NCBI GenBank assembly: GCA_947307015.1
Contig: CAMZHV010000005.1
Coordinates: 1-64,000, forward strand
DNA from: an uncultured Prevotellaceae bacterium
GTDB taxonomy: Bacteria; Bacteroidota; Bacteroidia; Bacteroidales; Bacteroidaceae
Reading direction: 5' to 3'
DNA length: 64,000 nt
Shown here: positions 7,547 to 17,335 of the stretch, in pieces
Numbering within the stretch: position 1 is the first letter of the stretch
Layout of the letters: every line of letters starts with the position of its first letter
Translations under genes and position numbers: made by a program
The notes under the pieces: model-generated
Told to the model about the DNA's origin: nothing
The model's input: the letters and a program-made list of their open reading frames with translations, nothing else
Database searches by the model: none

Positions 7547-9805
7547 ATGAATAAATTATTGAAAGCCACGCTGCTGACGCTTCCGTTGTTCGTTGCAGCT
7601 TGTACCTCCAACACGCAGACATCACAGACCGAAGAGCCTGACTATACCGTCTATGTCAATCCCTTCATCGGCACGCAGACCGACGAGACGGGCGCCCTCA
7701 GCGGCAGCACTTTCCCCGGCGCTACAATGCCCCAAGGTATGGTGCAGCTCAGCCCTGAGACGGAGCAGATGGTGACATGGGATCCTTGTTGTGGCTACGA
7801 CTATAATAAGGATAAAATCTATGGCTTCACGCATACGCATCTTAGCGGCACCGGCTGTACGGATCTCATTGACATCAGCCTGATGCCTGTTAGCGCCGCC
7901 GTGACTCCCGATCAACTGATTGCTGCTGACTTCAGCCAGCACTTCTCGCATGAGGGTGAGGCCGCACGTCCGGGCTATTATATGGTTGACTTACAGGAAA
8001 GTGGCGTGAAGGTGGAGCTTTCAGCCACCACGCGCACCGGCATTCATCGTTACACTTTCCCCAAGGGACGCCCACAGACCGTCGTTCTTGACCTGGACCG
8101 CGGCACCTATCGCGGTGAGGCATATTATTCTGGTCGTCGTACTTATGACATCATTCAGAGCCAGTTGCGCATCGTCGACGAGTGCACGGTGGAAGGCTAC
8201 CGCGTCATCACGGGTTGGGCTAAGCTGCGCAAGGTTTATTTCCGTGCTGAGTTCTCGCGCCCCATCGCCGAGCGCCTGCTCATGGACGGCGGTCGCAATG
8301 CAGGCGGCAGCGAAGTGGTCAACGGCCGCTGTCTGCGCACAGCGCTCAGTTTCAATCCCGACGAAGGTGAGGAGCTGACGATCAAGGTGGCTATCTCACC
8401 CGTAGACAACGACGGTGCCCGCAAAAATATGCTCGCTGAGGCCGAGGGTTGGGACTTCGACGCATACGTGAAGGCCGCCCATGACACTTGGCAGCATGAG
8501 CTCAGCCGCATTGATGTTGAGGGCACTGACGACGAGAAGACCATCTTCTATACGGGGCTGTACCATGTGCTGATGCAGCCTAATACCATGAGCGATGTTG
8601 ACGGTCGCTATATGGACACGAATTTTGAGATCAAGCAGATGCCCGAGGGACAGGTCTACCATAGCACTTTCAGTCTCTGGGACACTTTCCGCGCTGCCCA
8701 CCCGCTCTACACGCTCATCGCTCCTGACGTGGCAGCCCAGTTCGTCCGTGATATGATACTGCACCACAAGACTTACGGCTACCTGCCCATCTGGGATCTC
8801 TGGGGTCAGGACAACTACTGCATGATTGGCAATCACGCCATCCCCGTCATCGCCGACGCTATCCTCGCCGAGTTGCCTGGCATTGATGTGGAGGAGGCCT
8901 ATCAGGCCATGGTGGAGAGCAGTACGCGCAGCCATCCCAACTCGCCCTTCGAGGTATGGGAGCAGTATGGCTACCTGCCTCAGACGCTACAGAACACCAG
9001 CGTCAGCATCACCCTTGAACAGTGCTTTGACGATGCCTGTGTAGCTGCTGTGGCCAAGAAACTCGGTCGCACCGATGACTACGAGCGCTTCTATCGTCGC
9101 AGTATGTTTTACAAGAATCTCTTCGACGCGGAGAGCGGTTTCTTCCGTCCCAAGGATGAAAAAGGGGAATGGATAGAAGGCTTTGATCCGCTGAGCTACG
9201 AGCAGCCCTGCTTCGTTGAAGGCAACGCATGGCAGTATATGTGGTTCGTGCCTCACGACCCCAACGGCCTCATACAACTATTTGGTAGCCAAGATAATTT
9301 CCTGCGTAAGCTCGACGAGAACTTTAGCCTCACGGCTACCAGTGGCGAAGTCAACGGCAACGCCAGTGGATTCATCGGACAATATGCGCACGGCAACGAA
9401 CCCAGCCATCACACCGTGTACCTTTACAACTTCGCAGGCAGGCCCGAGCGCACGCAAGAATTTGTGGAACAGGTGCGCCGTGAGTTCTACCGCGCCACGC
9501 CCTGCGGTTATGCAGGCAACGATGACTGTGGTCAGATGTCAGCGTGGTATATTTTCTCGGCCCTCGGCTTCTATCCATTCCATGCGGGAGCCGCCGAGTA
9601 TGTCCTGGGCACGCCGCTCTTTACGAAAGCTACGCTCCACTTGGCGGGAGGTCGGGATTTCGTGATTTTCGCTCCTAACAAAACTCCCGAACGCATCCAC
9701 GTCAAGAGCGTGCAACTCAACGGTAAGCCGCTGGACGGGCTGACAATAACACACCGCCAGCTGATGGCCGGCGGTGCGTTGGAGTTTACGATGAAGGAAG
9801 ACTGA
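7547..9805 (+). CDS. GH92 alpha-1,2-mannosidase, lipoprotein
   Basis: A 752-residue exo-alpha-mannosidase of family GH92, a calcium-dependent inverting group that trims mannose from N-glycans and yeast mannan. The signal peptide has the lipobox VAAC near residue 19, followed by TSNTQ, so it is not clearly marked for the surface. The N-terminal YVNPFIGTQTDETGALSGS and FPGATMPQGMVQLSP are family hallmarks. AHGNEPSHH (about residue 615) and GNDDCGQMSAWYIFSALGFY (about 658) carry the calcium and acid residues. Length is normal. It follows rmuC closely, probably in the same transcript. No SusCD partner is next to it. Confidence 0.95.
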   Translation: MNKLLKATLLTLPLFVAACTSNTQTSQTEEPDYTVYVNPFIGTQTDETGALSGSTFPGATMPQGMVQLSPETEQMVTWDPCCGYDYNKDKIYGFTHTHLSGTGCTDLIDISLMPVSAAVTPDQLIAADFSQHFSHEGEAARPGYYMVDLQESGVKVELSATTRTGIHRYTFPKGRPQTVVLDLDRGTYRGEAYYSGRRTYDIIQSQLRIVDECTVEGYRVITGWAKLRKVYFRAEFSRPIAERLLMDGGRNAGGSEVVNGRCLRTALSFNPDEGEELTIKVAISPVDNDGARKNMLAEAEGWDFDAYVKAAHDTWQHELSRIDVEGTDDEKTIFYTGLYHVLMQPNTMSDVDGRYMDTNFEIKQMPEGQVYHSTFSLWDTFRAAHPLYTLIAPDVAAQFVRDMILHHKTYGYLPIWDLWGQDNYCMIGNHAIPVIADAILAELPGIDVEEAYQAMVESSTRSHPNSPFEVWEQYGYLPQTLQNTSVSITLEQCFDDACVAAVAKKLGRTDDYERFYRRSMFYKNLFDAESGFFRPKDEKGEWIEGFDPLSYEQPCFVEGNAWQYMWFVPHDPNGLIQLFGSQDNFLRKLDENFSLTATSGEVNGNASGFIGQYAHGNEPSHHTVYLYNFAGRPERTQEFVEQVRREFYRATPCGYAGNDDCGQMSAWYIFSALGFYPFHAGAAEYVLGTPLFTKATLHLAGGRDFVIFAPNKTPERIHVKSVQLNGKPLDGLTITHRQLMAGGALEFTMKED

Positions 9806-9813
9806 TCTTTCCT

Positions 9814-10332
9814 TTACTTTACCACGACTTTCTTCCTGTTGCGGACAATGATTTGCCCGTTGCGGGGAGTGGTGATGCGACGACCGTTGAGGTCGTAAGC
9901 ATCGCTACTGGTATCCACGGTCTTGGCGACCTCCTGCGGCGAGGTGATTTGATCGGGGACGTCAGGCAAGAACACAGCGGTGAAGGTCTGGGGTGTTGTG
10001 GGATAGAGGTCGTTTCCGCTAATGATGCCGTCCTCCTCCTGTGCGCTGTCTGTGCGGCTCCACAGGCGTATTTCGCAGAGTGTGTCGTTGTCGCTCACCA
10101 ATTGGTTGTCGGCATCAACAAAACCTGCAAAATGATAGCCCTCGTCTGGTTTTACCCAAGCGTAGCATGAAGAGAGGCCTTCGGTGCCGGCGATGACCCA
10201 CCGCGTTTCTATGCGGTCGCCGAAGTCGTCGTCAGAGAGCGGCAGCCGCCAGTCGCCCGTGGCATAAATCTTGCCACCCGTAGTGGCAGTCAGCAGTACA
10301 TAGTACCAATAAAATAAATATCCAAGTGTCAT
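9814..10332 (-). CDS. Orphan tail with bacterial-repeat domain and sorting-domain-like C-terminus
   Basis: A 172-residue reading frame without a convincing signal peptide (MTLGYLFYWYYVLLTATTGG). The middle part, with DEGYHFAGFVDADNQLVSD, resembles the divergent InlB-type beta repeats of Bacteroidales surface proteins. The C-terminus YDLNGRRITTPRNGQII followed by a basic run looks like the short C-terminal sorting signal read by the type IX secretion system. It lies in the same reading frame as the upstream hydrolase gene: only TAA CTG ACT separates that stop from this ATG. It may therefore be a detached extension rather than an independent gene. Only 8 bases separate its end from the convergent GH92 gene. 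Confidence 0.5.
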   Translation of the reverse strand: MTLGYLFYWYYVLLTATTGGKIYATGDWRLPLSDDDFGDRIETRWVIAGTEGLSSCYAWVKPDEGYHFAGFVDADNQLVSDNDTLCEIRLWSRTDSAQEEDGIISGNDLYPTTPQTFTAVFLPDVPDQITSPQEVAKTVDTSSDAYDLNGRRITTPRNGQIIVRNRKKVVVK

Positions 10333-10338
10333 AGTCAG

Positions 10339-11925
10339 TTATTCTTTATAGGCTCCGAAAATGATTCTTGCGAAGAAATCGGCACAAGCCAGAACGTGAA
10401 CGTTGAGTGTGGTCTGCTGTGTCTCCAGCTTGCCTTGGCAGCGGTCTTTCATTCCATTGACGAACGAGATGAAGTTGAGGTGAGGCACCACCTTGTCATC
10501 GGGATGGTAGTAGAGCTTGATATCGGCCTTGGGGTTCCAGTCGCGTGTGAGGTTACTCTGACCCATTGCCTTGAGCAGTTTCTGAGAGATGTCTGAGTTC
10601 ATGTCCAAGGCCTGTTCCGAGAGCATGCTGGACATGGTTGCTCCGCAGGCTTTCCTGATGAAATCAGAAATCTCTTCGGAAGAATATTGATGGCTGCGTA
10701 TCTTCTCAAAGATACCGCCCTCAAGGAAGGATTCCGAGAAATATTCCTCAGCCTTGGTGTCGCCGAAAATCTCGGGATAGCCTACAACCATTCCCATCAG
10801 CAGGGAGGGCACCACATTGGGCACGTCAAGCTCATTGATGTAGAGATAATGACAGAGCGTGGCCATCGGGTTGTAGCAGCCGGCACAGGCACAGGTGCGC
10901 ACCCAGTTGATGGCGCGGCGTTCGGCATCGCTGATTTTGGGCGAGTTTTCGACATAGCGCTGGCATGCCAGGATGATGGAAGCTCCCTGTGAACTGCCAA
11001 TGCCGTAGGTGGGGTAGTCGCCGCTGGAACAGTCCATCTGATGCAGGTCGCGCAGTAAGTCGTGAGCAATGAGGAGCATATCCACACTTTCCTCTGCCAT
11101 GATATCTGCCGCACAATAGGGATGATCGTACTGCTCAGTAATGCCGCAGCCGTAGTAGTCGGGCTCCACCATTACGGGCTTGTTGGTCGAGAATTTGAAG
11201 GAATAGCTATCGATAGGGTCGCTCACAGAAGGCCAGTCGGAACTCTTGTACAAGGTATAGTGCGTGGAGAAGAGCAGGTGGTCGGCTTGTGAGGCGCCAC
11301 CTTCGCCATCCGTAGGAACTGCCATCCAGCCTGAGAGCCACACCTCATTGCCTTTGGGGTCGTGGGAGCGATAGGCGATGCTGTACTTGGTATTGCCAGA
11401 CGAGCGGTCCATGGACATCACTCGATAACGGTAATCCTTGGGATGAGAAGTAGGCACGAATTCCCAATCATTGTATGGCGACGAGGTGCGTGCAGCCGTC
11501 AGCCGTTCACCGCCCTGATCATCAACTTCCACGTTCAGAAAGCGGGTGTCAGCAAGATAGCGGTAGCGGAACTTGAAAGCCCCCTCGGTGGTCTCGCTGG
11601 GCATCACGTAAGTCATGTTGGCCTTGGGCGAGAACTTGACCGACCATCCCAAGCCACTGTTGTTCAGCTGCATGATCGCCTCATCGGAGTGGACGTAATA
11701 GAGCTGCTCCTGGTCGCCATAGTGGATCGTGTCGTTGGTGATCACACGCCAGTTGGAAGCCAGACTCTCATCCGAAGTGGTCGTGCCGTCCTTCATGAGA
11801 TACGTGCCCGTAGCCACATTACGCAGCACGTATTGTCCGTCAGGCGATACGGCAATCGTATTGTCCTCGGCCCACACAGGCCAAGCCAGCACAGTAATCA
11901 ATACAAATGAAATCCATTTTCGCAT
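10339..11925 (-). CDS. Secreted alpha/beta hydrolase, paralog B
   Basis: A 528-residue protein with a signal peptide (MRKWISFVLITVLAWPVWA). A beta-rich N-terminal region of unknown fold (about 21-165) is followed by an alpha/beta-hydrolase domain. The nucleophile elbow is GSSQG with Ser312, and YHPDDKVVPHLN supplies the likely acid and histidine. The substrate is unknown; esterase, lipase or peptidase are all possible. Start 11925 is preferred over an upstream ATG because it opens the signal peptide and lies 23 bases after a TACCTTTG box. It is a close tandem paralog of the next gene upstream. Its stop is followed in frame by the 172-residue tail at 9814-10332. Confidence 0.85.
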   Translation of the reverse strand: MRKWISFVLITVLAWPVWAEDNTIAVSPDGQYVLRNVATGTYLMKDGTTTSDESLASNWRVITNDTIHYGDQEQLYYVHSDEAIMQLNNSGLGWSVKFSPKANMTYVMPSETTEGAFKFRYRYLADTRFLNVEVDDQGGERLTAARTSSPYNDWEFVPTSHPKDYRYRVMSMDRSSGNTKYSIAYRSHDPKGNEVWLSGWMAVPTDGEGGASQADHLLFSTHYTLYKSSDWPSVSDPIDSYSFKFSTNKPVMVEPDYYGCGITEQYDHPYCAADIMAEESVDMLLIAHDLLRDLHQMDCSSGDYPTYGIGSSQGASIILACQRYVENSPKISDAERRAINWVRTCACAGCYNPMATLCHYLYINELDVPNVVPSLLMGMVVGYPEIFGDTKAEEYFSESFLEGGIFEKIRSHQYSSEEISDFIRKACGATMSSMLSEQALDMNSDISQKLLKAMGQSNLTRDWNPKADIKLYYHPDDKVVPHLNFISFVNGMKDRCQGKLETQQTTLNVHVLACADFFARIIFGAYKE

Positions 11926-11948
11926 AGTGTCATTTCTGAAAACTTGTG

Positions 11949-11956
11949 CAAAGGTA
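11949..11956 (-). promoter_or_regulatory. -7 promoter box (TACCTTTG) for hydrolase B
   Basis: This minus-strand TACCTTTG lies 23 bases before the chosen start of paralog B. It suggests that B can be transcribed independently of paralog A. Confidence 0.6.
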
Positions 11957-12000
11957 CATAAAATAATTGAAGCTAAGCATAAAATGGACAAAAATTATAG

Positions 12001-13599
12001 TTAATTTTTATAAGCGCCTAAAATCATTCTTGCAAAAAAATCCACGCAGGCAGCAATATGGCTAACTCCCAGCACCACCCGCTTTGTTTCGAGCTTGCCT
12101 TGGCAGCGGTCTTTCATACTGTTGTAGAACGATGCGAAGTTAAGGTGAGGCACGACGTCATCGTTGGAATAGTAGTAAAGGACGATGTCAGCCTTTGGTG
12201 ACCAGTCGCGTGTTAGATTGCTCTGTCCAAGCGCCTTCTGAAACTTCTGGGCGATGTCAGAATTCATATCTTTGGCCTCTTCGGAGAGCATACTGGACAT
12301 CGTCGATCCACAAGCTTTCTTGATGAAATCGGCAAGTTCATCATTATTGTACTGCCTGCTACGTATTTTCTCCATGATTCCCGCCTGAAGGAAAGCATCG
12401 GAAAAGTACTCCTCAGCCTTCGTGTCGCCGAATATGTCGGGGTGAGCAGCCACCATGCCTATCAGCAGGAGCGGTGCCACACTCGGAATGGACAATTTGT
12501 CAACGTAGAGGTAGTGGGAGAGTGTAGCTAACGGGTTGTAGGCACCGTCGCAGGCGCAGGTGCGTATCCAGTTGATGGCTTTGCGTTCCGCCTCGCTAAT
12601 CTTGGGTGAGTTCTCGACATAGCGCTGGCAAGCGAGGATGATAGAACCACCTTGCGAGGTTCCTATTCCATAGGTGGGGTAGTCGCCTGAGGAACAATCC
12701 ATTTGATGGAGGTCGCGCAGCAGGTCGTGGGCGATGACCAGCATGTCTACACACTCTTCGGCCATGATATCGGCAGCGCAATACGGATGGTCGAATTGCT
12801 CGGTGATGCCACAACCATAGTAGTCGGGCTCGATCATCACGGGTTTGTTGGTGGAGAAATTGAAGGACAAGCCATCCATCGGGTCGCTTGCGGATGGCCA
12901 TTCCGTGGTCTTTGTTATCGTGAAATGCGCAGAGAAGAGGACGTGGTCGGCGGTTGAAGCACCACCTTCGCTGGAGGTGGGAACCGCCATCCATCCTGAC
13001 AGCCAAACTAGGTTACCCCTAGTGTCATGGGAGCGGTAGGCAATGGAATATTTCGTATTGCCGGATGAACGCTTCATGGACATCAACCGATAGCGGTAAT
13101 CTTTTGGATGTGAAGTCGGGACGAACTCCCAATCGTTGTAGGTCGAAGAGGTGCGCGCTGCCGTAAGGCGCTCGTTGCCCTCACCGTCCACCTCCACGTT
13201 CAGGAATCGCGTGTCTGCCAGATAACGGTAGCGGAACTTGAAGGCACCATCCGTGGTCTCGCTGGGCATCACATAGGTCGTGTTAGCCTTGGGCGAGAAC
13301 TTGACCGACCATCCCAAACCACTGTTGTTCAGCTGCATGATCGTCTCATCGGAGTGGATGTAATAGAGCTTCTCCGGGTCTGTGTAGTGGATTGTGTCGT
13401 TCGTGATTACGCGCCAATTGGAAGCCAGGCTTTCGTCGGTGGTAGTCGTGCCGTCCTTCATGAGATATGTACCCGTAGCCACATTACGCAGCACATATTG
13501 CCCGTCAGGCGAGACGGCGATATTGTTGTCCTCAGCCAGCACAGGCCAGGACAACAAAGAAACTAATAATAATGAAAGAAGCTTTTTTATTCGTATCAT
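12001..13599 (-). CDS. Secreted alpha/beta hydrolase, paralog A
   Basis: A 532-residue protein with a signal peptide (MIRIKKLLSLLLVSLLSWPVLA). It has the same two-part build as paralog B: the N-terminal beta region begins NNIAVSPDGQYVLRNVATG in A and is nearly identical in B, and the hydrolase elbow is GTSQGG. Conservation is high along the whole length, including CSSGDYPTYGIG and the C-terminal end (GAYKN here, GAYKE in B). This points to a local gene duplication. Sequence differences cluster in the 215-245 and C-terminal regions. The GH3 gene ends 22 bases upstream, so A is probably co-transcribed with it. Substrate unknown. Confidence 0.85.
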   Translation of the reverse strand: MIRIKKLLSLLLVSLLSWPVLAEDNNIAVSPDGQYVLRNVATGTYLMKDGTTTTDESLASNWRVITNDTIHYTDPEKLYYIHSDETIMQLNNSGLGWSVKFSPKANTTYVMPSETTDGAFKFRYRYLADTRFLNVEVDGEGNERLTAARTSSTYNDWEFVPTSHPKDYRYRLMSMKRSSGNTKYSIAYRSHDTRGNLVWLSGWMAVPTSSEGGASTADHVLFSAHFTITKTTEWPSASDPMDGLSFNFSTNKPVMIEPDYYGCGITEQFDHPYCAADIMAEECVDMLVIAHDLLRDLHQMDCSSGDYPTYGIGTSQGGSIILACQRYVENSPKISEAERKAINWIRTCACDGAYNPLATLSHYLYVDKLSIPSVAPLLLIGMVAAHPDIFGDTKAEEYFSDAFLQAGIMEKIRSRQYNNDELADFIKKACGSTMSSMLSEEAKDMNSDIAQKFQKALGQSNLTRDWSPKADIVLYYYSNDDVVPHLNFASFYNSMKDRCQGKLETKRVVLGVSHIAACVDFFARMILGAYKN

Positions 13600-13621
13600 A
13601 CAAAAAACATGATTGAAATAA

Positions 13622-16240
13622 TTATTCTATTGTCAATTCAAGCCGGTTTTCGGTAAGCGAACTGTTGCCGATGAAGAGTTCGTACTTGCCGGGCTTTGTG
13701 CGCATCGTGTTGGTTTCGGGGTCGAAGAATTCGAAGCTCTTGCGCGTTAGCGTGAGTTTCACCGTCTCGGTCTGTCCTGCCTTCACGTCAACACGCTTGA
13801 AGGCGCGGAGTGATTTAAGCGGGCCTTCGGTGTCAGCAGGGTTGCGGATGTAGAGCTGTACCACTTCCGAACCGTCGCGAGTGCCTGTATTCTTGACATC
13901 AACATTCAGTGTCATTGTGCCGTCGCCATTGCCGTCTATGCTCAGGTTGTCCTGGCCGATTTCAAATGTCGTGTAGCTCAAACCGTAACCGAAGGCGTAG
14001 AGGGGATCGTCGAAGTAGCGATAGGTGCGTCCCTTCATGGAATAGTCCTCGTAGTCGGGGAGCTGGTCGGTGCTCTTGTAGAAGGTCACGGGGAGCTTGC
14101 CGCTGGGGTTGACGTTGCCGAAAAGCACATCGGCCACAGCTGTACCGCCCTCCTGGCCAGCATACCATGCCTGTACGATGGCGTCGCAAGTCTTGGTCTC
14201 AGGTGTCAAGGCAATGGCTGAGCCGGAGCAGTTGACAAAGATGACAGTTTTGCCGGCGGCTTTCAGCGCGCTCAGGAAGTCGCGCTGCACGGCTGGTAGC
14301 TCAATGTTCGTGCGGTCGCCGCCACGGAAGCCGTCAATATTCACGGGCATCTCCTCGCCTTCGAGCGCCGGCGAGATTCCGCCTACGAAAATGACTTTCT
14401 GAATGTCTTTGAGCTGTGCGATGATGGCATCGTAGTCGATGGGCTGCTCCTGGGCGATGTCTATCTTGATGTCTGCACCCCATGTCTTCACAAACTGATA
14501 ACGTACCTCTATGTTATACGTTTTGCCCGCTTCGGCCTGGATGGCGGTGCGGGTGGGTGTTGTGCGCCATGAATGGATGTGCTGTTTGCGGTCGCCGTCG
14601 ACATAGACTTCATAATCGCCTGTTCCCTCGACGTTAACAACATATTCACCAGCCTCCTTGGGCGTGAAGGTTGTCTCGTATATGGCCGAGAAATCCTCGA
14701 GCGCCACGTTTGGGGCAAAATTATGCATACCGGCCGTGGTGACTGCCACGGGTGTGGTGTAGTATTGAGTTGTCACGGGTTTGCCCTCACGCTCTGTATT
14801 GTTCCAGAATGTGCCGCGCAGACCGCGCTTGCCGCCCAAGGCGCACTCCGTAGCAAGGCGGCTGTCCATGACTAACGTGTTAGTCAGGTCGCAACCCTTG
14901 AGATAGCGTAGCTTGGCGTTGTTTCCCTTCAATGATCCCTTCTTCACCTTTAATTGGTTGCAGATTCCGTCGAGGATGGTGATGGTGTGGTTGGGCGTGC
15001 CGTTATAGTTGCCCCACATCATCGGTGTGTTGTCCGCATTGGGACCGATGACGGCGATCCGTTCCTTGCCAGCTTTCAAGGGGAGAATCCCATCGTCATT
15101 TTTCAGCAGTACAATGCTCTGTCGAGCCATGGCGAGGGCTTTCTGTGCGCTCTCCTTCGTGGACATGGCCGAGTATGGAATCTTGGACCATTCGACCAGC
15201 GCGGGGTCATCCATCTCCCCCAAGTCGAAGCGGCCTTCGAGGAGGCGGATGACATGTTTGTCAACCTCTTCCTCGGTGATTAAGCCTCGACGAACAGCCT
15301 CAGGAACAGAACCGTACACATACTCCCAGCCACATTCGACATCCGTTCCGGCCAGTGTACCTTTGGCGGCTGCGTGAACCGCATCGGAGCTGGTCTTGTG
15401 GTTCTGATGGAAGTCGCTGATAGCTCCGCAGTCGCTGACGACGAGGTACTGGAAGCCCCACTCGTCGCGTAGAATCTGTTGCAGCAGGCGCGAGTTGCCG
15501 CAGCAGGGCTCGTCGTCCAATCGTTGATAGGCGCACATGACCTCACGCACCTTGGCATCCTCAACCAGCGTCTTGAAGGCCGGCAGATAGGTCTCGTAGA
15601 GGTCGCGAAGACTGACATCGTTGAGGTTGGCCGTGTGGCGCGTGTACTCGGGGCCGCTGTGTACAGCATAATGCTTGGCGCATGCCCAAAGCTTGCGGTA
15701 CTTGGAACTTTCGGGACCTTGCAATCCGCGGACGACCTGCGTACCCATAACGGATGTCAGGTACGGGTCTTCGCCGTATGTCTCTTGACCACGTCCCCAG
15801 CGCGGGTCACGGAAAATGTTCACATTCGGTGTCCATACGCTCAGGCTGTGGAACTTCTCGTCTTCGCCGCCGTCCTGGTGCATACGCTTGTTGTATTGCG
15901 CGCGGAATTCCGTGCTGGCGACGTCAAAAACTTGATATAAAAGGTCGGGATTGAAGGACGAAGCCATGGCTATGGGCTCGGGGAAAACAGTCACATTCCC
16001 CTGATTGGCAGCGCCGTGCAGGGCTTCGCTCCACCAGAAGAATTTCTTGATGCCCATACGCGGAATAGCAGGCGACTCGTCCTGCATGAGCAGCGCTTTC
16101 TCCTCAAGGGTGAGGCGCTTGCACAAATCATTAGCGCGTTCCTTGGCGCTAAGTGATGGGTCTTGATAGGGATAGGTCTGAGCGATGGCAGCGGTCGTCG
16201 CCAAGAACATTGTACAGATGAAGATAGATAACTTTCGCAT
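13622..16240 (-). CDS. GH3 beta-glycosidase with PA14 insert (beta-xylosidase/glucosidase type)
   Basis: An 872-residue secreted enzyme (signal peptide 1-20, ending TAAIAQ). The TIM-barrel part has WTPNVNIFRDPRWGRGQETY and KHYAVHSGPE, and the catalytic nucleophile is Asp270 in LVVSDCGAI. A PA14-like beta domain (about 460-600, with GEYVVNVEGTGDYEVYVDG) is inserted in the second domain, and a fibronectin-III-like domain closes the C-terminus. This layout is typical of Bacteroidota xylosidases and glucosidases acting on plant oligosaccharides, but the substrate cannot be fixed from sequence. It follows the GT2 gene by 48 bases and precedes hydrolase A by 22. Confidence 0.92.
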   Translation of the reverse strand: MRKLSIFICTMFLATTAAIAQTYPYQDPSLSAKERANDLCKRLTLEEKALLMQDESPAIPRMGIKKFFWWSEALHGAANQGNVTVFPEPIAMASSFNPDLLYQVFDVASTEFRAQYNKRMHQDGGEDEKFHSLSVWTPNVNIFRDPRWGRGQETYGEDPYLTSVMGTQVVRGLQGPESSKYRKLWACAKHYAVHSGPEYTRHTANLNDVSLRDLYETYLPAFKTLVEDAKVREVMCAYQRLDDEPCCGNSRLLQQILRDEWGFQYLVVSDCGAISDFHQNHKTSSDAVHAAAKGTLAGTDVECGWEYVYGSVPEAVRRGLITEEEVDKHVIRLLEGRFDLGEMDDPALVEWSKIPYSAMSTKESAQKALAMARQSIVLLKNDDGILPLKAGKERIAVIGPNADNTPMMWGNYNGTPNHTITILDGICNQLKVKKGSLKGNNAKLRYLKGCDLTNTLVMDSRLATECALGGKRGLRGTFWNNTEREGKPVTTQYYTTPVAVTTAGMHNFAPNVALEDFSAIYETTFTPKEAGEYVVNVEGTGDYEVYVDGDRKQHIHSWRTTPTRTAIQAEAGKTYNIEVRYQFVKTWGADIKIDIAQEQPIDYDAIIAQLKDIQKVIFVGGISPALEGEEMPVNIDGFRGGDRTNIELPAVQRDFLSALKAAGKTVIFVNCSGSAIALTPETKTCDAIVQAWYAGQEGGTAVADVLFGNVNPSGKLPVTFYKSTDQLPDYEDYSMKGRTYRYFDDPLYAFGYGLSYTTFEIGQDNLSIDGNGDGTMTLNVDVKNTGTRDGSEVVQLYIRNPADTEGPLKSLRAFKRVDVKAGQTETVKLTLTRKSFEFFDPETNTMRTKPGKYELFIGNSSLTENRLELTIE

Positions 16241-16288
16241 GATTGTGTTTATGTTAGATGAGTTAGTAAGTTGTTTATAGGATGGTGA

Positions 16289-17335
16289 TTATCTCTTGTT
16301 TTTGATGCGGATGTAGAGGCGTTGCTGGAGATCGAAGAGCGTGAGGGTGGGGAGGAACCAGTAGCCTGGCTTCCAATGGTAGCGTAGGGGTAGGCGGGAG
16401 AGGCGGAAAGTGCCAAAGATGGTGGAAAAGCGGGTGCGGAGGGAAGTGAGGATGTCGGAAGAAGTGGTGAGGGTAGGGGAGTTGAGCTCGTGGCGATGGG
16501 TGAGATAGAGGCGGTAGCAGGCGATAAAGGTGAGCCAGCGGTGGCCTTCATAGCTGCGGAGGATAGCGGTGCTGACGTTTTCCTTCAGTAGGGCTGCGCG
16601 GAGGGAGAGGTTGGCCTCCATGAAATCGAATCGGCGGATATTGAAAGAGGTGGTCATGGAGGTGGGGTGCTGCCGGTAGAAATAGATGCCATTGCAGGCA
16701 CGCACCTCACGGCTGTGGAGGTAGTGGAGGCGAGACGTGTTGTCGTCGCTGTAGAGGCGGGCCGTGGTGTCAAAGGGAATTTGGCGGTGGAGGGGTGTGC
16801 GGACTGCATAAAGTCCGTGGAGTTTCCAGCCGTCCATGCAAAGCTCAAAGGCTTTCTCACCTGAAATATAGGCGTTTTCATCAAGATGCTTATTTCCAAA
16901 AGGAGAATGAGACAGTTCTTCTGGCATAGGCCATTCCTCCTCTCTTCGTTGCCCATCCTCCTCGAACACGCGGCAGAGACGGAAAACGACGGAGTCGGTA
17001 CTTGGATGGTTGCGGAAAACGTCGACGGCAGATTGGAGGGCATCGGGTGAGAGCCAGTCATCAGCGTCAACCATGCAGACGAGCGGGGCGGTGACGTGTT
17101 CAAGCGCCAGGTTGCGCGCCACAGCTTGACCGCTGTTCACGGGCGTCTGAAACACCTTGATGCGCGGGTCTTTAGCGGCACGGCTTTGGAGCAAAGAAAA
17201 GGTTTCGTCGGTGGAGCAGTCATCGACGCAGAGGAGCTCGATGTCCGCGAGTGTCTGGGAACAAAGGGAGTCCAGACATTCGGGTAGCGTTGAAGTCGCA
17301 TTGTAAGCTGCTATGAGGACTGCAATCTGCGCCAT
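16289..17335 (-). CDS. GT2-family glycosyltransferase
   Basis: A 348-residue cytoplasmic glycosyltransferase with the GT-A fold. The N-terminal VLIAAYNATSTLPECLDSL and CVDDCSTDETF bind the nucleotide sugar, and MVDADDWLSPDAL (about 91-103) has the DxD metal site. No membrane segment is seen. The first 25 bases overlap the end of the upstream flippase gene, so the two are translationally coupled and probably belong to one small glycan-assembly unit. The donor and acceptor sugars are unknown. Confidence 0.88.
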   Translation of the reverse strand: MAQIAVLIAAYNATSTLPECLDSLCSQTLADIELLCVDDCSTDETFSLLQSRAAKDPRIKVFQTPVNSGQAVARNLALEHVTAPLVCMVDADDWLSPDALQSAVDVFRNHPSTDSVVFRLCRVFEEDGQRREEEWPMPEELSHSPFGNKHLDENAYISGEKAFELCMDGWKLHGLYAVRTPLHRQIPFDTTARLYSDDNTSRLHYLHSREVRACNGIYFYRQHPTSMTTSFNIRRFDFMEANLSLRAALLKENVSTAILRSYEGHRWLTFIACYRLYLTHRHELNSPTLTTSSDILTSLRTRFSTIFGTFRLSRLPLRYHWKPGYWFLPTLTLFDLQQRLYIRIKNKR

